DNA of 64,000 nt from Thalassoglobus sp. JC818 (GTDB lineage: Bacteria; Planctomycetota; Planctomycetia; Planctomycetales; Planctomycetaceae), in contig NZ_JBFEFI010000007.1 in assembly GCF_040717535.1 (NCBI RefSeq), positions 248,001 to 312,000 of the forward strand, given 5' to 3'. The stretch's first letter is position 1; each line of letters begins with the position of its first letter. A model generated the notes under the pieces. It worked only from the letters and a program-made list of their open reading frames with translations, made no database searches and had not been told where the DNA came from. A program made the translations under genes and the position numbers. Shown here piece after piece: positions 35,640-44,656 of this stretch.

Positions 35640-37493
35640 ATGAGACACGGTCAATGTGTAGTGTGGGGAGTCTTCTTTCTCACATGTTTGCTACTCACGC
35701 CCCTTCAGGCGGAAACTCCCACGAATTCTTCTCTCGCATCCGACTTGCTTCCGCTATGTCGTGTTCTTTCCGGAGAGACTCAAGCTGCGAATCTGCGCTT
35801 GAAACTTCTCCCGGAAATTGACGGCTCACCGCAGCAAGTTACTGTCGAGTTTCAATCCGACGCCGACGGGAACTATCGCTTCTCAGCCGAACATGCTGAC
35901 TATGCGATTGGAGTTCGACGTCAGGAGTCCGCAACGACAATTCTGCTTCCCAAGCATCAGAAGGTGATCATTGGAAAAGGAGCAGATCTCGGTGACGACA
36001 CACTTGTCGCAGATGGAATCGTCAGTCGGCTCGTTTCCAGTGACTCGGACTGGAACAAGTACGTCCCGCTGGTCCAGGCTGCCGAGCCGAATGCTGTAGC
36101 GTTTCTTCTTAAGACAGTCGCCCAAATTCAACCGGGCGAAACACCCCATTCGTGGAGATTTGGCGGTGAAAATTCTCTTCAGTTTGAGGAGGAAGGCCAT
36201 CTCATTCGGGGATCGCTGAAGAATGCCAGTTTTGAATTGGAAATTCGGGATTTGGACGAGGCGACTGCACTCGACCTGAAGAGTAACGCTCTCGAGTCTA
36301 CCGACTTTGAAGTGACCGAAATTTCACGAGAAGAGTTGGAACGGACGTTGTCCCGAGGAATTCGCCGGGCCACTGAAATTCTGGCACCGTCCCATCGGCT
36401 CACACACCCTCCGCAAAACTCTTGCGTCGTTGATCACGGAGAATTGAAATGGATCGAGGGCCACCGAGTGGTCATTCTCCATGGGACTCCCGAAGAAATC
36501 GGAACTGCGCACGGGCAACTGATGAAAGAGGAGATTCTCAAGACCGTCGATTCAGTGCTGTATACATTTGGAACCGTGAACATGATTCGTTCGGGCAAAT
36601 GGTTTCGGCAGGAGCTTGATGACGCCTACGAACGCCTTTCCCCGCATATCCCCGACGATCATCTTCGCGAAACGGTCGCGATGGCCAATTCGATTGGCAT
36701 GGACAGCCAACTCGCACTGGTTGTTAACATCTTCCCCGAACTCTTCCACTGTTCTGGGTTTGCAGTCTTTGGCTCCGCGACAACCGACGGCAAGTTGTAT
36801 CATGGTCGGGTTCTGGACTACATGACGACGATCGGCCTGCAAGATGCTGCCACAACGTTCATCGTCTCGCCAAACGACAAGATTTCCTTTGCAAATGTCG
36901 GTTACGCTGGGTTCATTGGTTCGGTGACGGGGATGAACTCACAGGGGATTTCGCTTGGAGAAATGGGCGGACGCGGAGAAGGGGAGTGGGACGGAGTTCC
37001 GATGGCGACTCTCATGCGACGGGGACTCGAAGAATGCTCGTCGCTCGAACAGGTGATGAACCTGTTCGAAACGAGCCCCAGAACGTGTGAATACTATTAC
37101 GTCTTCGCGGACGGAAATCGCAACGATGCCGTCGGCGTGGCAGCGACTCCCGACTCGATCGAGTTTATCAAGCCTGGGCAATCACATGAGCGCCTCGGTG
37201 AAGGGATTGCAGATTGCGTCGTGCTCTCTGCAGGTGACCGCCTGGAGAAACTGCGTGAGCGCGTCATCTCGCAGCATGGAAAGATCGACACTACTGCCGC
37301 GATTCATCTCATGGATCGTCCGGTCGCCATGGAATCCAATCTGCACAATGCTCTCTTTGTGCCTGTCGATGGTGTCTTGTATGTGGCGAATGCGGATCAC
37401 GACTCGCCAGCAGCTGAGCGTCCTTACGTGCGTCTGGACCTTCGGGAACTCCTTTCGAAGTCGCTGGATGCGGACCTGATCTCCGGGAATTGA
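35640..37493 (+). CDS. Secreted C45-family acyltransferase/hydrolase with extra N-terminal domain
   Basis: A 617-residue exported protein with a signal peptide ending near Leu-Gln-Ala. Residues about 30-260 form a beta-rich domain recalling LolA/DUF2092-type lipid-binding folds (inference). Residues about 275-600 match the C45/penicillin-acylase-like Ntn family. They have His-Gly-Thr-Pro-Glu-Glu-Ile-Gly-Thr-Ala-His-Gly, the nucleophile Cys371 in Phe-His-Cys-Ser-Gly-Phe-Ala-Val-Phe-Gly, and His-Gly-Arg-Val-Leu-Asp-Tyr. Such enzymes self-cleave before the Cys and hydrolyse or transfer amide-linked acyl groups. The substrate is unknown; the fusion hints at an acyl-lipid or lipoprotein. Confidence 0.75.
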   Translation: MRHGQCVVWGVFFLTCLLLTPLQAETPTNSSLASDLLPLCRVLSGETQAANLRLKLLPEIDGSPQQVTVEFQSDADGNYRFSAEHADYAIGVRRQESATTILLPKHQKVIIGKGADLGDDTLVADGIVSRLVSSDSDWNKYVPLVQAAEPNAVAFLLKTVAQIQPGETPHSWRFGGENSLQFEEEGHLIRGSLKNASFELEIRDLDEATALDLKSNALESTDFEVTEISREELERTLSRGIRRATEILAPSHRLTHPPQNSCVVDHGELKWIEGHRVVILHGTPEEIGTAHGQLMKEEILKTVDSVLYTFGTVNMIRSGKWFRQELDDAYERLSPHIPDDHLRETVAMANSIGMDSQLALVVNIFPELFHCSGFAVFGSATTDGKLYHGRVLDYMTTIGLQDAATTFIVSPNDKISFANVGYAGFIGSVTGMNSQGISLGEMGGRGEGEWDGVPMATLMRRGLEECSSLEQVMNLFETSPRTCEYYYVFADGNRNDAVGVAATPDSIEFIKPGQSHERLGEGIADCVVLSAGDRLEKLRERVISQHGKIDTTAAIHLMDRPVAMESNLHNALFVPVDGVLYVANADHDSPAAERPYVRLDLRELLSKSLDADLISGN

Positions 37494-37566
37494 CAAAAAA
37501 TCAATTCAGATCGGGAAACATCGTGACTTCTCCTGAGGAATCTCGCCTGACGAGGGGCGTGGTTGC

Positions 37567-37596
37567 TTGACACAAATTTATGGACTGCCATAGGAT
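37567..37596 (+). promoter_or_regulatory. Promoter for rpmF-plsX, sigma-70 type
   Basis: A perfect -35 box TTGACA (37567-37572) is followed after 18 bases by TAGGAT (37591-37596) as the -10. Transcription would begin near 37603, leaving a leader of about 80 bases before rpmF. Confidence 0.55.
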
Positions 37597-37681
37597 ACGC
37601 GGCTCGATGGGTGGCGGGTCGAAGGATCGCCGACCCTCTATAGTTCATGTAACACTTAATAGCTAAAGGGGATATGGCGAG

Positions 37682-37861
37682 ATGGCTGTTCCCAAAAGAC
37701 GACAATCTAAGGCTCGGTCACGGAAGCGCCGCAGCCATAACGCTCTGAAGCCAATGAAGTTACAGTACTGTCCTCAGTGTGGGACAGCCGTTCCTTCTCA
37801 TGTGGTTTGCCCAAATTGCGGCCATTACCATGGTCGTACGATGATTGAGACAGAGGATTAG
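37682..37861 (+). CDS. rpmF: 50S ribosomal protein bL32
   Basis: A 59-residue protein: Met-Ala-Val-Pro-Lys-Arg-Arg start, a basic Arg/Ser/Lys stretch, then a zinc ribbon with Cys30, Cys33, Cys43 and Cys46, and the typical Arg-Thr-Met-Ile-Glu end. It is the large-subunit protein bL32. Its place directly ahead of plsX is the classic rpmF-plsX-fab order that links ribosome and lipid synthesis. The yceD/DUF177 gene that often precedes it is absent. Confidence 0.96.
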   Translation: MAVPKRRQSKARSRKRRSHNALKPMKLQYCPQCGTAVPSHVVCPNCGHYHGRTMIETED

Positions 37862-38040
37862 TGGTCGAATCAGGTTTGATTCGCTTCGGAAGACAATCGC
37901 CACGCTTTGGGTAGGTTTTCTGGTCGGTCGAAGGGTTATTGGCGGAAGGCTCAAGGACTCTTCTTGTGTGAACTTTTGTCACCACTGACGTTGACTGACT
38001 TCTTCAGCCCAATTGAGGTCAGAACAGGATCTTGAAACCA

Positions 38041-39048
38041 ATGCGAATTGCACTGGACGCTATGGGCGGAGACGATGCGCCCCTTGTCAACGTCGCTGGA
38101 GCGATCGAAGCTCTCCAGGAACACTCAAGCCTTGAAATCTCGCTTGTTGGCGACCGTCCGGTTGTTGATGAGCTGATTGACAAGCAGGGGTATTCGGGAG
38201 ATCGCCTGGAGGTTGTCGAAGCGGACGGTTTTGTCGGCATGCATGAAAAGCCGATGGACGCGCTTCGACAGAAGCCCAACTGCTCGATTGCAAACTGCTG
38301 GAAGATGATGGCGGCCGGGCAGGTCGATGCCGTCATCAGCGCTGGAAACACTGGCGGAGTTGTCGCGGCGGGGCTGCGCACTCGGTTGTTCCTCAAGGGA
38401 GTCAAACGTCCCGGGATTTCCGTCGTTCTTCCCACAGTGACGGGTCGATCAGTTCTCCTCGATGTCGGAGCTAACCCGGGGGCGCGTCCTGAACATCTCG
38501 CTCAATACGCGATCATGGGGACAGTTTTCGCCCGGGAGATGCTGCAGATTGAATCTCCTCGCGTCGGCTTGATGAATATCGGCAGCGAAGACGGTAAGGG
38601 GACTCCATTCATTAAAGAAGCCCACGATCTGATCGTGCAGGGGCCGGTGGCTTCAAACTATATCGGAAATATTGAAGGACGAGGGCTCTATCAGGGTGAG
38701 GCGGACGTCATCATCTGTGAAGGGTTCGTCGGCAATGTCGTTCTCAAGGTTTCCGAGGGAATGGCTTCGATGATGATGCAGCGAGTGGCTCATCAAGTTC
38801 TCGGTTCGCTCAACGGTGAAAAATCGACGGCTGAAGAAGCTTTCGGAAGAGTCGGTCGAAGCTTCGAATACAATGAGTATGGCGGAGCGCCGCTTCTCGG
38901 AATTGACGGAATTTGCCTCATTTGCCACGGCTCGAGCGACGCACGTTCGATTCGCAATGCGTTGAGCACAGCACTGACCTTTGGCGACCGAAAAGTGAAT
39001 CAGCAAATCGTAGAGACGCTGTCAGTTCAGGCTGCCACTAACGGCTAG
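38041..39048 (+). CDS. plsX: Phosphate acyltransferase PlsX
   Basis: A 335-residue enzyme that makes acyl-phosphate from acyl-ACP for phospholipid synthesis. The family start Met-Arg-Ile-Ala-Leu-Asp-Ala-Met-Gly-Gly-Asp-Asp-Ala-Pro is present, along with Val-Ile-Ser-Ala-Gly-Asn-Thr-Gly and Cys-Glu-Gly-Phe-Val-Gly-Asn-Val. The ATG at 38041 has AGGA 11 bases upstream; a TTG at 38032 is too close to that site. It lies 179 bases after rpmF. Confidence 0.95.
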   Translation: MRIALDAMGGDDAPLVNVAGAIEALQEHSSLEISLVGDRPVVDELIDKQGYSGDRLEVVEADGFVGMHEKPMDALRQKPNCSIANCWKMMAAGQVDAVISAGNTGGVVAAGLRTRLFLKGVKRPGISVVLPTVTGRSVLLDVGANPGARPEHLAQYAIMGTVFAREMLQIESPRVGLMNIGSEDGKGTPFIKEAHDLIVQGPVASNYIGNIEGRGLYQGEADVIICEGFVGNVVLKVSEGMASMMMQRVAHQVLGSLNGEKSTAEEAFGRVGRSFEYNEYGGAPLLGIDGICLICHGSSDARSIRNALSTALTFGDRKVNQQIVETLSVQAATNG

Positions 39049-39285
39049 AGATTCTCGCTTGCGAGTCATCGCTCATTGCAATACCCGTCAGGTATTCGGT
39101 CTCGTCAAGAACATTTGATCGTCAACGGTTCGAAGTTGATGGGAAGCCGCTCACCAACTCGCTTCAAAAGGCATCCTTGATGGTCGTCGCATCGTCTGGG
39201 GTGTTTGAAAAGGTTTTCGACCGGTGTTCTCGTGCTGATACGCGAAGACATGTTCGAATAACGCTCTCAATCAGGAATACGAAAC

Positions 39286-40194
39286 ATGAGTCGAATTGGG
39301 TTCCTCTTTCCAGGACAAGGTGCACAACACATTGGGATGGGAAAGCAAATCGTCGAGCAGTATCCGGCGGCGGACGCGCTTTTCGATCAAGCAGCCGAAA
39401 TTCTGGGTTACGACCTGAAGAAGCTCTGCTTTGAAGGACCTTCTTCGGAGTTGGACTCGACCGTTTACAGCCAGCCAGCCATTTTCGTGACGAGCTTGGC
39501 CTGTCTCGAGAAACTCCGTGCGGACTCACCCGATATCATCCTCTCCTGTGAAGTCGCTGCCGGACTGAGTCTGGGAGAATATACCGCTCTCGTCTTCTCA
39601 GGAGCGATGAGTTTCGAGGATGGGCTGCGAGTGGTTCAGCAACGCGGACAAGCGATGCAGGACGCCGCCGATGCAACTCCCTCGGGGATGGCTAGTGTGC
39701 TGATGCTGGATCTCGCTGACGTGGAGAAGATTCGAGACGAAGCTCAATCAGCCGGGATCGTCGAGATCGCGAACTACCTTTGCCCGGGGAATCTGGTCCT
39801 CTCCGGTGAAAACGCTGCAATTGAACTCGCAGTTGAACTCGCTGAGAAAGCGGGAGCGAAAGTCGTCCCGCTGGCAGTGGCGGGTGCGTTTCACACGGAA
39901 ATCATGAAACCGGCTGACGACCGCCTCATGAAGGCGTTGAGCGAGGTACCCATCGCGAGCCCTGAACGTCCCGTGATCTCAAACGTTGATGCTCAGTCAC
40001 ATTCTGATCCAGATGAGATCAAAGAGGTTCTCGTCCGACAGGTGATCAATCCAGTCCGCTGGGAAGACTCTGTTCGAGGCATGCTCGATTCCGGAGTTGA
40101 TGAGTTCTATGAAATTGGACCGGGACGAGTTTTGACCGGTTTGCTGAAGCGAATTCATCGCAAAACACGATGCACTGCCGTGAATGATTCGTAG
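39286..40194 (+). CDS. fabD: Malonyl-CoA:ACP transacylase
   Basis: A 302-residue transacylase loading malonyl groups onto acyl carrier protein. It has the Phe-Pro-Gly-Gln-Gly-Ala-Gln start, nucleophile Ser95 in Ala-Gly-Leu94-Ser-Leu-Gly-Glu-Tyr, and the catalytic His in Ala-Gly-Ala-Phe-His-Thr-Glu. Position 94 is Leu where most FabDs have His; this residue is next to, not in, the catalytic pair. AGGA precedes the ATG. It is followed by a 451-base gap and then acpP. Confidence 0.93.
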   Translation: MSRIGFLFPGQGAQHIGMGKQIVEQYPAADALFDQAAEILGYDLKKLCFEGPSSELDSTVYSQPAIFVTSLACLEKLRADSPDIILSCEVAAGLSLGEYTALVFSGAMSFEDGLRVVQQRGQAMQDAADATPSGMASVLMLDLADVEKIRDEAQSAGIVEIANYLCPGNLVLSGENAAIELAVELAEKAGAKVVPLAVAGAFHTEIMKPADDRLMKALSEVPIASPERPVISNVDAQSHSDPDEIKEVLVRQVINPVRWEDSVRGMLDSGVDEFYEIGPGRVLTGLLKRIHRKTRCTAVNDS

Positions 40195-40645
40195 CGGGTG
40201 GACTGGCGTCAGGGATTCAATTCGCTTTGGCCATCGACCATTCAGATGGCACGCGAAACTGAGGGATTCGGAAGTCACTCGGTGAGGATCGCAGGCAGCA
40301 AACTTGTCAGGATTCCTGTTGTTTCCGTTTCCGATTTTGTGCGAGAATCGCTACAAGGAGATAGTGGAGGATTCTGCAACTGATGTGACGAAGTGGAATC
40401 GGAATTCCGTGCCAAATTGCATTTGAATGAAGCCAATGCGAGCGTGGAACTTCCGACGCGATCAAGACATTCCGGTTATCACAATATCTCCGGTCCCATT
40501 GCCGTTTACACATCATTCAAAAGCCGCTATATCTTCCGTCAACCGCCGTTTTTATGTTTTGTTCACAGATCATGAATCGGTCGGAAGGCCCGCAAGAGAT
40601 GATGGGCCCCAGGACGGTGTTGAGTAATCCATTAAGGAGTCAGAA
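40195..40645. other. Gap between fabD and acpP where fabG is often found
   Basis: About 450 bases with no supported gene. Translations of its short frames do not resemble FabG or any known protein. Its end carries the acpP ribosome site AAGGAG. It may hold a separate acpP promoter, but no convincing hexamers were chosen. Confidence 0.4.
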
Positions 40646-40876
40646 GTGGAAGATAAGATCATCTCAATTGTGAGCGAGCAATTGAGCGTATCCAAGGATG
40701 AAATCTCTCGAGAGAGTAACTTTATTGATGATCTTCAGGCCGATTCTTTGGATCTGGTCGAGCTGGGAATGAAGTTCGAAGAAGAGTTCGGAGTTTCGAT
40801 TCCTGATGAAGATTACGAAACGATGAAAACTGTTGGCGATGCCATCGATTACATCAAGCAACGGGAGAATGCTTGA
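40646..40876 (+). CDS. acpP: Acyl carrier protein
   Basis: A 76-residue acidic protein that carries growing acyl chains. The phosphopantetheine site is Ser34 in Gln-Ala-Asp-Ser-Leu-Asp-Leu-Val-Glu-Leu. Start is GTG, fixed by AGGAG 6 bases upstream. Three bases separate its stop from the fabF ATG, so the two are co-translated. Confidence 0.96.
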   Translation: MEDKIISIVSEQLSVSKDEISRESNFIDDLQADSLDLVELGMKFEEEFGVSIPDEDYETMKTVGDAIDYIKQRENA

Positions 40877-40879
40877 GCC

Positions 40880-42121
40880 ATGCTGAAGCGAGTCGTTGTT
40901 ACCGGCTTAGGCGTCGTCACCTCTCTTGGCTGTGAAGTCAGCGAGTTTTGGGACAGCATCTGCGCTGCCAAAAGTGGCGTCAGTAAAATTCGTCGTTTCG
41001 ACTGTTCCAACTTCAAGGTTCAGTTCGGGGGAGAAGTGCAGAACTTCGAACTCACCGAACACATGGACCTTCTTGAGAAGGACGTTCGACGCCTCGATCG
41101 TTTTGTGCAGTTTGCCATGGCAGCTGCGCAAAAGGCGATCACCGATTCCGGGATCGACTTCGCAAGTGGTGACCCGTACCTGCACGGAGTTCTCGTCGGG
41201 TCTGGAATTGGCGGTCTGAACGAAATTGAGCAACAGCACTCAATTCTGTTCGACCGTGGTCCGACCCGCGTCTCACCGTTGATGATTCCAAAGCTGATGG
41301 TGAACGCCGCCAGCGGAAACATCTCGGTTCGATGGAAGCTCAAAGGGCCAAACAGTGCTGTGGCCACAGCGTGTGCCTCAGCGACAAACGCAATTGGCGA
41401 CGCCTACCGTCTGATTCAGCACGGTCAGGCAAAAGTCATGGTGACCGGCGGAAGCGAAGCGGCCGTCACCCCGATGGGGCTGTCTGGTTTTGCTCGAATG
41501 CAGGCTCTGTCGACACGTAACGACGCACCTGAAGCAGCCAGCCGACCGTTCGATGTCGACCGCGACGGTTTTGTGATGGCGGAAGGGGCTGGGATTTGTG
41601 TTCTTGAAGAATACGAACATGCCCGTTCACGTGGTGCAAATATCGTCGCCGAAGTTCTCGGTTACGGCATGTCCGCGGACGGAAGTCATATGACTGCTCC
41701 AGATCCGGAAGGGCGTGGAGCAGCAAGAGCAATGCAGGGAGCATTGAAGGACGCTGAGATCAGCGCTGATTCAATCAGCTACGTGAATGCTCACGGGACA
41801 AGTACACCTCTCGGTGACAAAGCTGAGACAATGGCCATCAAGAGTGTTTACGGAAATCACTCACGATCGATGCCGGTCTCCAGCACAAAGAGTCAACTGG
41901 GACACCTGTTGGGAGCATCCGGAGGGGTTGAGTTTGTGATCTCGTCTCTCGCAATTCGTGATCAGATTGCTCCACCGACAATCAACCTTGATCATCCTGA
42001 CGAAGCTTGTGATTTGGACTATGTGCCGAACGAAGCTCGACGAATGCGGATCGATCGCGTCATGACCAACAGCTTCGGATTCGGCGGACACAACGCCTGT
42101 CTGATCTTGGGCAAAGTTTGA
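40880..42121 (+). CDS. fabF: 3-oxoacyl-ACP synthase II
   Basis: A 413-residue condensing enzyme extending acyl-ACP with malonyl-ACP. The Cys-His-His triad is visible: Cys165 in Ala-Thr-Ala-Cys-Ala-Ser, His in Asn-Ala-His-Gly-Thr-Ser-Thr-Pro, and His in Ser-Gln-Leu-Gly-His-Leu-Leu-Gly-Ala. Length is normal for FabF. It is the last gene of the block, with convergent genes following. Confidence 0.96.
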   Translation: MLKRVVVTGLGVVTSLGCEVSEFWDSICAAKSGVSKIRRFDCSNFKVQFGGEVQNFELTEHMDLLEKDVRRLDRFVQFAMAAAQKAITDSGIDFASGDPYLHGVLVGSGIGGLNEIEQQHSILFDRGPTRVSPLMIPKLMVNAASGNISVRWKLKGPNSAVATACASATNAIGDAYRLIQHGQAKVMVTGGSEAAVTPMGLSGFARMQALSTRNDAPEAASRPFDVDRDGFVMAEGAGICVLEEYEHARSRGANIVAEVLGYGMSADGSHMTAPDPEGRGAARAMQGALKDAEISADSISYVNAHGTSTPLGDKAETMAIKSVYGNHSRSMPVSSTKSQLGHLLGASGGVEFVISSLAIRDQIAPPTINLDHPDEACDLDYVPNEARRMRIDRVMTNSFGFGGHNACLILGKV

Positions 42122-42220
42122 TCATCTCGAGAACTGCAGCTTGGAAGCCTTTTCTGCTCTGAGGATTTCACGTTGACTGACGAGTTGACTTGAACCACCG
42201 CAATCAAATGCGTTGTGATG

Positions 42221-42826
42221 TCAGCATGGTGTTTCGTTCTTCGTGGCACCGAGGATGAGATCGTCTGAAAACTGATCGTATAACTCGCGGAAACATTCGC
42301 GGAAGTTGCCTCGGTTTCGCTGAAACAGCTGTTCGAGTTTCTTTTCCGAACAGGCTTCTTCTCCCGCCAATGACTCAGCGAATCCGATGAGTTGTTGAGG
42401 TGTGCTACGACACGTGTGGAGCGTCGGCATCCGTCCAGGTCGATGACACGTTATGATTAAACCTCGAAGCTTTTGACTCTCTGCTTTGACGTGTCTCCAG
42501 TCCCACCAAGTCAGCAGTCCGGCACTGTCGAGAAGAAGAATGTGTTTTGAGTGGAGGCTCTGAGTGGCTTCCCGGAACCTCATCAAATTAGCTCGACTAC
42601 CATCGTCTTGAAATCTCAGCAATGCGACTGAGAACCGACGTTTTTGAAGCTCGTTGAACAGATCTTTGAACAAGGTCGTCTTGCCAGTTCCTTTCGGGCC
42701 GACAATGGCTCCGCGAAAGTTCCTCTCTTCGATAACAGCTATCAGCTGTTCAAGCGAACCCGTTTCGAACTGGTAGCTGAGGTTGTCGATTCGCTCTGAC
42801 CGGAAGGGGTTGGCGCGAGCTCTCAT
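42221..42826 (-). CDS. Small P-loop ATPase
   Basis: A 201-residue protein with Walker A Gly-Pro-Lys-Gly-Thr-Gly-Lys-Thr-Thr (about 43-51) and a hydrophobic Walker B-like strand, Ile-Leu-Leu-Leu-Asp-Ser-Ala. A second, basic half ends with a helical tail. It resembles ExeA-like or AAA ATPases but no family is certain. It overlaps the end of the metallo-beta-lactamase gene as ATGA, so it is translationally coupled to it. Confidence 0.65.
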   Translation of the reverse strand: MRARANPFRSERIDNLSYQFETGSLEQLIAVIEERNFRGAIVGPKGTGKTTLFKDLFNELQKRRFSVALLRFQDDGSRANLMRFREATQSLHSKHILLLDSAGLLTWWDWRHVKAESQKLRGLIITCHRPGRMPTLHTCRSTPQQLIGFAESLAGEEACSEKKLEQLFQRNRGNFRECFRELYDQFSDDLILGATKNETPC

Positions 42827-43572
42827 TTTGACAAATCGATGGTCAGGCCATCGTCCGCGATCGTGACGTTTGAGTAAATCTTCTTGAACTCATCGAGTCC
42901 AATCGGATCGTCGTCAAGATTCAGGGGATCAACGTGGGTGATCACCAGTCTCCCAACGTTCGCTGACTGAGCGAGTTCGGCGAGTGTCGAAGAGTGTGTG
43001 TGCCCGGTCGTCTCTGCCCAGTCCGAACTACTGTCCGGGAAGTAGCATTCATGTATCAAGAGATCGACGCCGCGAATGAAATCGGTGTAAGTTCCGTCGA
43101 CGGTTGTGTCGGTGACGTAAGCGATTTGCTGACCGTCCAGTTCAAAGCGATACGCGATTGATCCACCCGGATGAGTTGTGAGTGGAAATGACTCGATTTG
43201 TGTTCCGTTAGCCAGCTCGATTGAGTCGCCCGGAGTGATCGTGTGAAACTCGAACGGGGGGCCGACAGGAAAAATGGCTTCGGAGAAGAGGGAGTCTCGG
43301 ACAGCATCTAAGACGTGCTGCGCTCCGAAGAGCCGCATTTTTTCGACGTTGTGAATGATCGGAAGAGTGACGAGGTAGGTGAGCCCGCAAATGTGATCGA
43401 GGTGAGCGTGAGACAAAAGCAGGTCGAGTGTTTTGGTTTCGATGTGCTCGGCGATGCGGAAGCCAGCAGTCCCGCAATCGAGGATCAGTCCGATTTCGGG
43501 GACCATTAAGCAAGTGGTGTGGCGGCGTTCGTTTGGGTGAAATCCCCCAGTTCCAAGAAATTCGATTCGCAT
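42823..43572 (-). CDS. Metallo-beta-lactamase-fold hydrolase (RNase Z-like)
   Basis: A 249-residue enzyme of the MBL fold in the RNase Z/cyclic phosphodiesterase-like branch. The metal site His55-x-His57-x-Asp59-His60 sits in Ser-His-Ala-His-Leu-Asp-His. Further ligands are visible as Thr-Thr-His-Pro-Gly, Val-Thr-Asp-Thr-Thr, and Gly-His-Thr-His-Ser with Ile-Thr-His-Val-Asp at the end. Substrate unknown. It follows the nucleoside phosphorylase by 36 bases and overlaps the ATPase. Confidence 0.8.
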   Translation of the reverse strand: MRIEFLGTGGFHPNERRHTTCLMVPEIGLILDCGTAGFRIAEHIETKTLDLLLSHAHLDHICGLTYLVTLPIIHNVEKMRLFGAQHVLDAVRDSLFSEAIFPVGPPFEFHTITPGDSIELANGTQIESFPLTTHPGGSIAYRFELDGQQIAYVTDTTVDGTYTDFIRGVDLLIHECYFPDSSSDWAETTGHTHSSTLAELAQSANVGRLVITHVDPLNLDDDPIGLDEFKKIYSNVTIADDGLTIDLSK

Positions 43573-43608
43573 GCGGCGACTCGCCTCCAGGTGCCGAGTT
43601 GTGATTGG

Positions 43609-44445
43609 CTACGCCACTGATTCTGCTTCGTGCTTCAACAGCCCGCGAACAATTGACCTCAAATGGGGTTCTGCTTCGTTAGCAATCGCGATGATTTCCT
43701 GCACGTCCGCAGGTTTCAAGGCATCCGGCAGGCACATGTCAGTCACAACAGAGAGGGCGACCGTTCGCAGCCCAGCATGGACAGCCACGAGGACTTCTGG
43801 AACCGTTGACATTCCGACGATGTCGGCCCCGATCATTCGCAGGAACCTGTACTCTGCTCGTGTTTCGAGATTGGGACCTGCGATGGCGACGAAGACACCT
43901 TTCTGGGCCCGGAAATTCTCTGCTCGAGCGATTTCGAGTGCGTGATCTCCCAACTTTTGGTCGTAGGGAGCGCTCATGTCTGGGAAACGTGGCCCGAGCC
44001 GGTCATCGTTGATGCCGATCAGAGGATTGTCGCCCATCAGGTTGATGTGGTCGTCGACAACGACAATATCTCCGGTTTGGAGATAAGGATTCATGCCACC
44101 GACTGCGTTCGAGGCAATCAGGAGTTGAGCTCCAAGTGCCTTGAAAACGCGAACTGGAAGAGTGACTTGCTTGAGGGAATAGCCCTCGTACATGTGATGA
44201 CGCCCCTCCATCGCAATCACAGGGAGGCCGCTCAAAGTTCCGCAAACCAGCCGACCGCGATGACTGGTCGCTGTCGACTTGAGGAAGTGTGGAATCTCCT
44301 CGTAGTCAAAGACTGCTTCGGTTTCAATATCGCTCGCCAGATTGCCCAAACCCGTGCCGAGAATGATTCCAGCGTGTGGAGTACGATCCCACTTGGCTTG
44401 AATAACAGAACAGGCTTCCTGGATCTGATTATAAAGCTCGAGCAT
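43609..44445 (-). CDS. punA: Purine nucleoside phosphorylase (trimeric PNP family)
   Basis: A 278-residue enzyme cleaving purine nucleosides with phosphate to base and ribose-1-phosphate. Signatures: Leu-Gly-Thr-Gly-Leu-Gly, Ser-His-Arg-Gly-Arg-Leu, Glu-Gly-Arg-His-His-Met-Tyr-Glu-Gly and Ser-Asn-Ala-Val-Gly-Gly-Met-Asn. The base-contacting position in Val-Val-Thr-Asp236-Met is Asp, where most guanine/hypoxanthine enzymes have Asn; Asp at this position favours 6-amino purines in the MTAP group. First gene of a minus-strand operon with the MBL and ATPase genes. Confidence 0.85.
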   Translation of the reverse strand: MLELYNQIQEACSVIQAKWDRTPHAGIILGTGLGNLASDIETEAVFDYEEIPHFLKSTATSHRGRLVCGTLSGLPVIAMEGRHHMYEGYSLKQVTLPVRVFKALGAQLLIASNAVGGMNPYLQTGDIVVVDDHINLMGDNPLIGINDDRLGPRFPDMSAPYDQKLGDHALEIARAENFRAQKGVFVAIAGPNLETRAEYRFLRMIGADIVGMSTVPEVLVAVHAGLRTVALSVVTDMCLPDALKPADVQEIIAIANEAEPHLRSIVRGLLKHEAESVA

Positions 44446-44656
44446 AGTTGATTGCTGGTTCGGGAAAATTCTGGCGAAATCGAGGGGCGAAACTCACATT
44501 GTGAGAGGCAGATGTGGAGCTGGTCGACGGGATTCCGTCAGTTCGAAGTGCTGACGGGTCTAATCCGCGAGAAACTCAACGCAAACGCCGATGCGCAGCA
44601 TCGAACGAGAACTCCACAAACGGTTCGATTCGAATCGTTGCCGCGTGAGTCAAGAG

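Noticed and set aside
44630-44645. Possible tRNA T-arm around GGTTCGATTCGAA
   Set aside because: The bases form a short palindrome; no acceptor, D or anticodon stems can be drawn on either strand.
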